NCBI GenBank assembly: GCA_017516465.1
Contig: JAFXCR010000016.1
Coordinates: 33,683-97,682, forward strand
DNA from: Ruminococcus sp.
Lineage (GTDB): Bacteria > Bacillota > Clostridia > Oscillospirales > Ruminococcaceae
Reading direction: 5' to 3'
Length of the DNA: 64,000 nt
Shown here piece after piece: positions 17,980 through 25,290 of the stretch. Made by a program: the position numbers and the translations under genes. Below the pieces are notes generated by a model. That model made no database searches, was not told where the DNA came from, and saw nothing but the letters and a program-made list of their open reading frames with translations. Positions within the stretch are counted from its first letter, which is position 1; every line of letters begins with the position of its first letter.

Positions 17980-18004
17980 AAGCTCCCCTTTACGGGAGCT
18001 TTTT
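17980..18004 (+). terminator. terminator after plsY
   Basis: Stem AAGCTCCC/GGGAGCTT with a 6-base loop, followed directly by T residues. Confidence 0.8.
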
Positions 18005-18025
18005 CAGCGTAATGGAGATGATTTT

Positions 18026-19387
18026 ATGCAAAATAATACTGCATATATGACCGAAGGTCCTCTGCTGAAAAAAATCATACTTTATACCTTTCCGATTATT
18101 ATAACCGGTATCCTTCAGCTCCTTTTCAATGCCGCCGATCTTATAGTTGTCGGTCGGTGCTGCGGCGGACTTTCAGTTGCGGCAGTAGGTGCTACTGGAG
18201 CTATAATTAATCTAATAACTAATCTTTTTATCGGATTCTCGGTAGGTGCAGGCGTCAGTGTTGCTCACGCTCTCGGTGCAGGACACAACAGAGATGTAAG
18301 CCGTACCGTTCACACTGCAATTCCTATTGCGTTAATCAGCGGTATCTTCCTCACAATTATCGGCATTTCCTGCTCAGAATTCTTCCTCAGGCTCATGGGA
18401 ACCCCCTCCGATGTCATCGGACTATCCGCCACATATATGAAAATTTACTTCTGCGGAATAACCGCAAGCATGGTCTATAACTTCGGAGCTGCTATCCTCC
18501 GTGCAGCCGGAGATACCAAAAGTCCGCTGTTTTTTCTGACTGCCGCCGGAATCGTAAATGTAATTCTCAACCTTATTTTCGTAGTTGTTTTCGATCTCAA
18601 TGTAGCGGGAGTTGCAACCGCTACGACAGTCTCACAGATTATGTCGGCTGTCCTTGTTATCCGTGCTCTCATGAAAAGAACCGATTCGTGCAGATTTTCT
18701 CTGCACAAAATGAAAATCTATCGTCCTCAGCTCAAAAAAATACTTCAGATCGGTTTTCCTGCCGGAATACAAAGCTCGCTTTTCTCCATTTCAAATGTAA
18801 TCATACAATCATCCATAAACTCCTTTGGCTCGACAGCCGTTTCAGGCAACTCTGCCGCCGGAAATATCGAAGGCTTCGTCTATATGTCAATGAACTCATA
18901 CAGCCAGACAGCCGTAAACTTTGCCGGACAGAATCACGGTGCCGGAAAATACGACCGTCTGAGAAAAATCATGATAATCTGTCTGGTATCTGTATTCTTT
19001 ACCGGCTTCTCACTCGGAATCCTTGCAAGACTTTCCGGCAGAACACTTCTTTCCTTCTACATTCCCGATGACAGCAAGGCTATAAGCTACGGTCTGATAA
19101 GACTGACCTACATCTGTATTCCGTACTTTATATGTGGTCTCATGGAGGTTGCTACCGGACTTATCCGAGGAATCGGATACTCCGTTCTCCCTATGATAAT
19201 TACCGTAGCCGGTGTATGCGGAATGAGAATCCTCTGGATATCCACGATTTTCCAGATTCCTAAATATCACACGCTTCAGAATCTTTATCTTTCCTACACT
19301 ATATCATGGATTCTTACCTTTGCAACCGAGATTATCGTCTTTCTTATACTTCTGAGAAAGCTCCGGAAAAAGAATCAGAAATTCTGA
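18026..19387 (+). CDS. MATE family multidrug/cation efflux transporter
   Basis: A 453-residue membrane protein with about twelve hydrophobic segments arranged in two similar halves. Typical MATE features are the N-terminal LLKKIILYTFPIIITGILQ, the NAADLIVVGR stretch in helix 2, and AAGNIEGFVYMSMNSYSQTA in the second half. Such proteins use Na+ or H+ gradients to export cationic compounds; the substrate cannot be told from sequence. It stands alone after the plsY terminator with GGAGATGATTTT before the ATG. The flippase at 30925-32448 is a more distant member of the same superfamily. Confidence 0.9.
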   Translation: MQNNTAYMTEGPLLKKIILYTFPIIITGILQLLFNAADLIVVGRCCGGLSVAAVGATGAIINLITNLFIGFSVGAGVSVAHALGAGHNRDVSRTVHTAIPIALISGIFLTIIGISCSEFFLRLMGTPSDVIGLSATYMKIYFCGITASMVYNFGAAILRAAGDTKSPLFFLTAAGIVNVILNLIFVVVFDLNVAGVATATTVSQIMSAVLVIRALMKRTDSCRFSLHKMKIYRPQLKKILQIGFPAGIQSSLFSISNVIIQSSINSFGSTAVSGNSAAGNIEGFVYMSMNSYSQTAVNFAGQNHGAGKYDRLRKIMIICLVSVFFTGFSLGILARLSGRTLLSFYIPDDSKAISYGLIRLTYICIPYFICGLMEVATGLIRGIGYSVLPMIITVAGVCGMRILWISTIFQIPKYHTLQNLYLSYTISWILTFATEIIVFLILLRKLRKKNQKF

Positions 19388-19445
19388 AATCACACTCTCC
19401 TCTGTTTCGGAATATAATATACAAATCTGATTCGGAGGGATAATT

Positions 19446-19799
19446 ATGGATGCTGCTGTTATTATTTCTGCTGCTGTGATGATCGTGATTGCCGGTATAG
19501 AATTCGGATGCCTTTTCATCTGCTCAAGGCTCAGAATGAAAAAGGTTCCCGTTATTGCTGTGATGCCCGTTCTCCCTGAGGATGATCAGCTTCATCAGAA
19601 GCTTGTATATATGGAAAATGTCCTTACAAGAAAAGCACATGAAATAGATGGTCTGCTGCTTATTCCGATAAATGCACAGGACGATCAGCTGACACTGTGC
19701 AGCGATTTCTGCAAGACCGTTCCGGCTGCGTCAATTTCCGATATCGAGAGCCTTGAAAAAAAATTGTCTGAAATGTTTGCATTTCACAACGAAATATAG
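19446..19799 (+). CDS. small membrane-anchored protein of unknown function
   Basis: A 117-residue protein with GGAGG 7 bases before the ATG. Residues 5-27 form one transmembrane helix, followed by a basic stretch RLRMKK, so the rest (about 85 residues) is probably cytoplasmic. The soluble part alternates short strands and helices (VPVIAVMPVLPEDDQLHQ, IDGLLLIPINAQDDQLTLC); the DDQL tetrapeptide occurs twice. No family was recognised. The promoter of the downstream helicase gene lies inside its 3' end. Confidence 0.65.
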   Translation: MDAAVIISAAVMIVIAGIEFGCLFICSRLRMKKVPVIAVMPVLPEDDQLHQKLVYMENVLTRKAHEIDGLLLIPINAQDDQLTLCSDFCKTVPAASISDIESLEKKLSEMFAFHNEI

Positions 19800-19805
19800 T
19801 ATAAT
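19777..19805 (+). promoter_or_regulatory. promoter of the RecD2-type helicase gene
   Basis: -35 TTGCAT (19777-19782) and -10 TATAAT (19800-19805) with a 17-base spacer, overlapping the end of the preceding gene and about 30 bases before the helicase start. Confidence 0.55.
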
Positions 19806-19841
19806 AAAAAAGTGATGAAAAATCAGGAAAGGAGGATGTAT

Positions 19842-22088
19842 ATGGAAGAAAAACCACTCCACATAGAGGGAACGGTCGAAAACATCCTCTACAAAAATGA
19901 ACTCAACAGCTATGCGGTCGTAGATATAGACGCCGGCGGAGAGCTTATCACCGCAGTTGGTGATCTCGGTGATGTCGAGGAAGGCGAAGGACTTATCCTT
20001 GAAGGACAATATATCAATCACAAGAAATTCGGCACCCAGTTCAGGGCTGACTACTGCGAACGCAAGCTTCCGGATACTGTCGTGAATATCGAAAAATATC
20101 TTGCATCAGGTGCAATCAAAGGAATCGGTCCGGCACTCGCTAAAAGAATCGTTAATGTCTTTGGTGCTCAGACTCTTGATATTATGGAAAATAACCCGCA
20201 CCGTCTTTCGGAAATCAAAGGTATATCGTCGTCAAAATGCGAGGAAATTGCCGCAGAAACAAGAAAGCTTTTCTCCCTGCGATGTATAATGACCTTCCTT
20301 CAGAAATATGACGTCAAATCTCAGTATGCAATGAATACATACAAGAAATTCGGTACCGACGCTATCGAGCTGATGAAGCTGAATCCTTATATTCTCTGCG
20401 GCGATTCTATTGAGCTTGACTTTACAAAGGCTGACACAATCGCTCTTGATCTCCGAATAGACAGAAATTCAGAAAAACGTATTATCGCAGGAATACAATA
20501 TATCCTCAAGGCTAATTCCGCTATCGGTCATACCTGCCTTCCGCTTTCCGTTCTGTCTGTTAAGTCAATAAGAGCTCTTGAAATAGGCGAATCTGACTTC
20601 TATGCCGCATACAACACCGCCCTTGAAGAACATGAGCTTTTTGAATACTGGAAAAACGAACGTGAATACGTCTATCTTCCCGATTACTACTACGCAGAGC
20701 AATTCATCGCAGATCGTATAAATATCCTTAAGGATTTCACCTCTCCGGAAGACTTCAACTATGATATCCTTATAGACATTGAAGAAGAAGAACACAATAT
20801 AAAATATGAAAAAATCCAGCGGCAGGCTATAACATCTGCTGTATCACGAGGACTTATGATTCTCACAGGTGGTCCCGGAACCGGAAAAACTACCGCTCTT
20901 AACGCTATAATCTCTATTTTTGAAAAACAGGGAAGAAAGGTTCTTCTTGCGGCTCCCACAGGTCGTGCAGCAAAAAGAATGTCCGATCTGACCGGAAAAG
21001 AAGCAAGAACAATCCACCGTCTCCTCGAAGTTGTCTATGACGTCGGCGGAAAGCTTACATTTGCACACAATGAAAACAATCCGCTTGAATGTGATGTTAT
21101 AGTTATTGATGAAATGTCAATGGTCGATGTCGTTCTCTTTGAAAAGCTGCTCCGTGCTCTCAGGCTCGGCTGCCGTATAATTATGGTCGGCGACAGCGAT
21201 CAGCTTCCTTCTGTCGGTGCCGGAAATCTTCTCAGCGATCTCATAGAATGCGGCATTGTTCCCGTTGTTGCGCTGAAGGAAATCTTCAGACAGGCTCAGC
21301 AAAGCTGCATAATCACCAATGCACACAAAATTGTTTCCGGTGAATACCCTGATCTCACACAGAAAAACAACGACTTTTTCTTCTTTAAACGAAGCGATTA
21401 CGCTAAATCAGCTGAGCTTCTTGCTGAGCTCGCTGAAAAAAGACTTCCTAAAGCATACAACATCAACCCCGTTGACGATATACAGATTCTCTGTCCCTCA
21501 CGCAAGGGAACTCTCGGCACCGTTGAGCTGAACAAGCTCCTTCAGGAAAAGCTTAATCCGCCGTCCCGAAAAAAATCAGAACACAAAGGATATATGTATA
21601 TTTTCCGTGAGGGCGACAAGGTTATGCAGACAAAAAATAATTACGATATCGTCTGGCGTAAGGATGACGAACAGGGAACCGGTATCTTCAACGGCGACAT
21701 AGGACGTATCGTAAGTATAAACAGTATGGACAAGCTCGCAGTGATTGATTTCGACGGCAGAAATGCTGTTTTCACTTTCGATCAGCTCCCACAGATAGAG
21801 CTTGCATACGCAATTACTGTCCACAAAAGTCAGGGATGCGAGTTTGAAATTGTTATTATCCCCATAATGGACGGTTTCAGCAAGCTTTCATACAGAAGTC
21901 TGCTGTATACCGCCGTTACAAGAGCAAAAAAAATGCTGATAATCATCGGACAGGAAGAAGAAATACAGAAAATGGTTGACAACAACAGGAGTGCAAGGCG
22001 GTATACCTGCCTTAAAAAAATGCTGATAAATGACTCGCCTGAAAATTCCGGCAGTGTTTTTTCAGACAATGGCTTTCCTGAAGAATAG
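19842..22088 (+). CDS. recD2: RecD2-type SF1B DNA helicase
   Basis: A 748-residue helicase of the RecD2 type, made in bacteria without needing RecBC; it unwinds DNA 5' to 3' in repair. The N-terminal part has a helix-hairpin-helix region (AIKGIGPALAKRIV), then helicase motif I GGPGTGKTTALN, motif II VIDEMSMVD, motif III MVGDSDQLPSVG, and the C-terminal motif VHKSQGCEF with YTAVTRAKK. The start at 19842 is chosen over upstream in-frame ATGs because GGAGG lies 6 bases before it. mreB follows after 14 bases. Confidence 0.93.
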   Translation: MEEKPLHIEGTVENILYKNELNSYAVVDIDAGGELITAVGDLGDVEEGEGLILEGQYINHKKFGTQFRADYCERKLPDTVVNIEKYLASGAIKGIGPALAKRIVNVFGAQTLDIMENNPHRLSEIKGISSSKCEEIAAETRKLFSLRCIMTFLQKYDVKSQYAMNTYKKFGTDAIELMKLNPYILCGDSIELDFTKADTIALDLRIDRNSEKRIIAGIQYILKANSAIGHTCLPLSVLSVKSIRALEIGESDFYAAYNTALEEHELFEYWKNEREYVYLPDYYYAEQFIADRINILKDFTSPEDFNYDILIDIEEEEHNIKYEKIQRQAITSAVSRGLMILTGGPGTGKTTALNAIISIFEKQGRKVLLAAPTGRAAKRMSDLTGKEARTIHRLLEVVYDVGGKLTFAHNENNPLECDVIVIDEMSMVDVVLFEKLLRALRLGCRIIMVGDSDQLPSVGAGNLLSDLIECGIVPVVALKEIFRQAQQSCIITNAHKIVSGEYPDLTQKNNDFFFFKRSDYAKSAELLAELAEKRLPKAYNINPVDDIQILCPSRKGTLGTVELNKLLQEKLNPPSRKKSEHKGYMYIFREGDKVMQTKNNYDIVWRKDDEQGTGIFNGDIGRIVSINSMDKLAVIDFDGRNAVFTFDQLPQIELAYAITVHKSQGCEFEIVIIPIMDGFSKLSYRSLLYTAVTRAKKMLIIIGQEEEIQKMVDNNRSARRYTCLKKMLINDSPENSGSVFSDNGFPEE

Positions 22089-22102
22089 AAAGGTAAATAA
22101 AT

Positions 22103-23122
22103 ATGGCAAATACTGATATTGGAATAGATCTCGGCACCTCAAACATCGTTATGACAATGGGAAACAAAGGCGTTGTCCTTAGTGAACCATCCGTTATCGC
22201 TTACAATACAAGAACTGAACGTGTTCTGGCTGTCGGCAAGGAAGCCTACCAGATGATAGGCAGAAATCCTGACTACATCGCTGTTGCACGTCCTATTACT
22301 GAAGGGGTTATCTCCGATGATGATCTTGCTCACAGTATGATCCGTGAATTTATACTCAAGGTCACAGGACATCAGCTCCTTAAACCAAGAATAATTATCT
22401 GCGTGCCATCCTTTATCACGGATATTGAAAGCCGTGCTGTCGTAGATGCGGCAAAAAGTGCGGGATCGCGTCAGATATATCTTATTCAGGAGCCTATTGC
22501 GGCTATGATCGGTGCCGGTGTGAACATTACCAAGGCAAAAGGTCACCTCATAGTGGACATCGGCGGCGGCACAACTGACGTTGCTATCGTTTCTATGAAC
22601 GGTGTTGTTACTTCCTATACTATCAAGACTGCCGGAAATAAAATTGATCGCTCGATTATCAGATATATGCAAAATAAATACAAGCTGCTTATCGGTGAAA
22701 GAACAGCAGAAAAAGTTAAAATGGAACTCTGCAATCTCTATGATCCCAACGAAGAAATGACCTGTCTCGTCAAGGGAAGAAGCCTTCTCAAGGGACTTCC
22801 GGCACAGGTACTTATCAGCGAACTTGAACTCTTTGAGGCAATTGAAGACGATACATTCGCTATCATGGAGGCAATCAGAAAGGTGCTTGAAGAAGCTCCT
22901 CCGGAACTTGTCGGAGATATATATGATAACGGTCTCCTTATGACGGGCGGCGGCTCGCTGTTAGGCGGACTCCCCCAGCTTATCAAGCGTACTCTCGGCA
23001 TTGACTGTAAAATTGCCAAGGACGCTATTAATTGCGTTGCTAAGGGTACCGGTATGGCGTTCGGTCATATGACTACCCTCCTTGATGGCTTTGAAACCGC
23101 AACTGTTTATAAGTACAGATAA
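22103..23122 (+). CDS. mreB: rod shape-determining protein, MreB/Mbl type
   Basis: A 339-residue bacterial actin homologue that guides sidewall peptidoglycan synthesis. The phosphate-1 motif is GIDLGTSN near residue 6, phosphate-2 is VDIGGGTTDVAI, and the adenosine motif is MTGGGSLLGGL. The length is normal. It is not followed by mreC/mreD, so it may be the solitary paralogue (Mbl or MreBH type). It lies directly after recD2, with no promoter seen between them. Confidence 0.93.
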   Translation: MANTDIGIDLGTSNIVMTMGNKGVVLSEPSVIAYNTRTERVLAVGKEAYQMIGRNPDYIAVARPITEGVISDDDLAHSMIREFILKVTGHQLLKPRIIICVPSFITDIESRAVVDAAKSAGSRQIYLIQEPIAAMIGAGVNITKAKGHLIVDIGGGTTDVAIVSMNGVVTSYTIKTAGNKIDRSIIRYMQNKYKLLIGERTAEKVKMELCNLYDPNEEMTCLVKGRSLLKGLPAQVLISELELFEAIEDDTFAIMEAIRKVLEEAPPELVGDIYDNGLLMTGGGSLLGGLPQLIKRTLGIDCKIAKDAINCVAKGTGMAFGHMTTLLDGFETATVYKYR

Positions 23123-23178
23123 AATATACGGACTTTCTTAATTACAATGCTTTTACAGAATCTTTATATGTATTTACC

Positions 23179-23387
23179 GGGGGAAACCTTTCTGAGGAAA
23201 GGTTCTCCCCCAAGCCCCCTTCCAAAGACTTTTAATACTAAAATTTCCGCCTTATAGGGCACCTACACCAGATAAACGAGAAACAAAAGCATTTCTCTCG
23301 GTGTACCCTATAAGGCGGAAATTTAATACTGAAAGTTTTAGGAAAGGAGTTTGAGGAACAACCCTTTTTCAAAAGGGTTTTCCTCAA
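23179..23387. repeat. nested palindromic element in the mreB/SPFH gap
   Basis: The 318-base gap between mreB and the SPFH gene is almost filled by inverted repeats. The outer parts are two related hairpin units in opposite orientation: GGGGGAAACCTTT...AAAGGTTCTCCCCC at 23179-23211, and TTGAGGAACAACCC...GGGTTTTCCTCAA at 23351-23387. Their inner flanks are also similar when one is reverse-complemented (CCTTCCAAAGACTTTTAATACT against the complement of 23325-23350). In the middle, 19-bp perfect arms (23241-23259 and 23306-23324) enclose a further hairpin with GAGAAA/TTTCTC. AATACT flanks the inner palindrome on both sides, as a target duplication would. No protein is encoded; the rest of the gap shows nothing else. 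Confidence 0.75.
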
Positions 23388-23440
23388 TAACACTTATAAA
23401 AATTCTATACAGGCATCGCAATTACAAACGTCCGTATTTT

Positions 23441-24838
23441 TTATTTGACCATATCAGAATCGTCAAAGGGATCGCCGCATTCAGCACAGAATTTCGGTGG
23501 ATTAAACGGATCAGCCGGTTCCCAGCCGCACTTATCGCAGCGATATAATGGAGCACCAGCCGGCTTCGGTTTTCCACATTCAGCACAGAACTTACCCTTA
23601 TTTACAGCTCCGCACGAGCAGCTCCAACCATCCTCAGATGGCTTTGGAGTTCCGCAGTCAGCACAGAATTTTCCTGTATTTTCGGCTCCGCATTTACATT
23701 TCCAGCCACCTGCCGGTGCCGGCTTTGCACTGCCGCAGTTATTACAGAATTTACCTGTATTCTCAGTTCCGCACTGGCATTTCCATGTGTTGGCATTATT
23801 TGCAGCCTGCTGCTGAGCTGCTGCTTGCTGTGCCGCACCCATTGCGTAGAGATTCTGTGCACTCATTCCGCCAGCCTGTGAAGCAAGATTCATACCAAAG
23901 AAGCCCATTGCTGCTCCGCCGGAATTTCCTGCTGCTGTCTTCATTGCCTCTGCCTGAGCCTCAGCAAGAAGTGTTGCTGCATTGGAAGGATCCCTGAGCC
24001 ATGCCTTATCCTCATATTCCTGAATCTTCTTAAGGTCAGAATCCGGAATTGTTGAAGAATTGATATATACTCCGGTGAGAAGAATTCCTCTGTTGTGTTC
24101 CCAGTTTGAAACAAGAGAATTCTTGATAGCTTCCTTAACCTGAGCGTTTCCGCCGGCAAGCTGATCGTATCTGATTCCTTTTGCTGCAATTTCAGCAAAA
24201 GCAGGGTTAAGCGCATCAAGGAATTCGCTTCTGATCTGCATATCAAGAGTCTTGCGGTCATAAGTATTTGATACATTTCCGCATACATTTGTATAGAAAA
24301 GAACAGGATCGCTTATTTTGAATGTATATGTACCATTACATTTAACATTTACAGTAAACGGTCTGCCAAGATCCTCATATTTCATTCTGAAAGGAACAGG
24401 ATTCATTGTGCCAAAAGTATTATTCAGAATCTCCTTCATATTGAAGAAATAGATTCTCTGATCTTTTGCAGCATCACCGCCGAATTTCATTCTTTCCCAC
24501 ATTTCCTTGAAGGTATCAATTATACCTCTGCCCAAACTGCTGGAGAAAATACTCGGAGATTCAGATGAATTATATGTATAAATACCGGCTTCTGTTGCAA
24601 TTTCAGTAATCATACCCTGTTCAACCATGATCATTGCCTGACCTTCATGAACGATGATTTTACTGCCGTCTGAGATAACATTTTCGCTTCCTTTAGTATT
24701 TGACGAACGTTTTCCTGTCTGCTTCTTTGCTCTTATAACGAGAGCCTCGGCAGGCATGGTTTCGCAGGAATAAAATTCCAGCCACTGATCCGCCATTGTA
24801 GATGTTACTGCGGTTAATGCTGCTTTAAGTATACCCAT
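23441..24838 (-). CDS. SPFH-domain protein with a C-terminal array of zinc ribbons
   Basis: A 465-residue protein. The N-terminal two thirds is an SPFH/prohibitin-like domain of the YdjI (virion-core-like) type, seen in DQWLEFYSCETMPAEALVIRAKK and the alanine-rich helix near 300. A Q/A-rich linker (about 335-350) leads to three near-identical double-cysteine units (CQCGTEN..KFCNNCG, CKCGAEN..KFCADCG, CSCGAVN..KFCAECG) and a fourth variant (CDKCGW..KFCAECG). No signal peptide or membrane helix is visible, so it is probably cytoplasmic and may form oligomers at the membrane. Promoter at 24914-24942. Ligands of the ribbons are unknown. Confidence 0.88.
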   Translation of the reverse strand: MGILKAALTAVTSTMADQWLEFYSCETMPAEALVIRAKKQTGKRSSNTKGSENVISDGSKIIVHEGQAMIMVEQGMITEIATEAGIYTYNSSESPSIFSSSLGRGIIDTFKEMWERMKFGGDAAKDQRIYFFNMKEILNNTFGTMNPVPFRMKYEDLGRPFTVNVKCNGTYTFKISDPVLFYTNVCGNVSNTYDRKTLDMQIRSEFLDALNPAFAEIAAKGIRYDQLAGGNAQVKEAIKNSLVSNWEHNRGILLTGVYINSSTIPDSDLKKIQEYEDKAWLRDPSNAATLLAEAQAEAMKTAAGNSGGAAMGFFGMNLASQAGGMSAQNLYAMGAAQQAAAQQQAANNANTWKCQCGTENTGKFCNNCGSAKPAPAGGWKCKCGAENTGKFCADCGTPKPSEDGWSCSCGAVNKGKFCAECGKPKPAGAPLYRCDKCGWEPADPFNPPKFCAECGDPFDDSDMVK

Positions 24839-24913
24839 AAATAAAACTCCTTTCGGGGATCATCCCGTAATTTTTAACCAGTTCAGGAACCGGAAATAGC
24901 AGTTCCCAAATTA

Positions 24914-24942
24914 ATTATAACATAAATTATTTATAAAATCAA
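24914..24942 (-). promoter_or_regulatory. promoter of the SPFH/zinc-ribbon gene
   Basis: Minus strand: -35 TTGATT (24937-24942) and -10 TATAAT (24914-24919), 17-base spacer. A roughly 70-base leader with small inverted repeats (GGGATGATCCC near 24860) precedes the AGGAG site. Confidence 0.65.
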
Positions 24943-24948
24943 GAAAAT

Positions 24949-25290
24949 TTATTCCCAGTCCTTCCAGATATCCGGCTGAAAGCCTATTACTGCCTTTTTT
25001 CCGCTGCGGACAACGGGAGTCCTGATAAGCTGCTGATTTTCAAAGAGCTTTTCTGTTCTGTCATCGTCTGTAAGATATTTCATAAGCGTGAGAATATCCT
25101 TATCCTTCGCCTTATCGTTGATAAGCTTGTCGATTCCTCCGACTGCACTTACAATGTTATTGAATTCGCCACGGCTCATGCCCTTTTCCTTCATGTCGAT
25201 AACCTGACATTTCACTCCTCTTTCCTTGAACCAGCGTTCTGCCTTTTTCGTATCAAAACACTTTTTTGTTCCGAATATCTGTATGCTCAT
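24949..25290 (-). CDS. ArsC/Spx-family thioredoxin-fold protein
   Basis: A 113-residue protein of the arsenate reductase ArsC/Spx/YffB fold, beginning MSIQIFGTKKCFDTKKAERW. Cys11 is the only N-terminal cysteine; the second Cys of the Spx CXXC is replaced by Thr14. Near the C-terminus, RTPVVRSGKKAVIGFQPDIW matches the family's cis-proline and C-terminal part. It may be a regulator or a reductase; arsenate resistance is not supported because no ars genes are near. Its ATG overlaps the GH3 stop by four bases, so it is translated with the beta-glucosidase. Confidence 0.85.
   Translation of the reverse strand: MSIQIFGTKKCFDTKKAERWFKERGVKCQVIDMKEKGMSRGEFNNIVSAVGGIDKLINDKAKDKDILTLMKYLTDDDRTEKLFENQQLIRTPVVRSGKKAVIGFQPDIWKDWE

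Noticed and set aside
24949-25290. Arsenate resistance gene
   Set aside because: It has the ArsC fold but no ars neighbours, and it is coupled to a glucosidase; Spx/YffB-like is a safer name.
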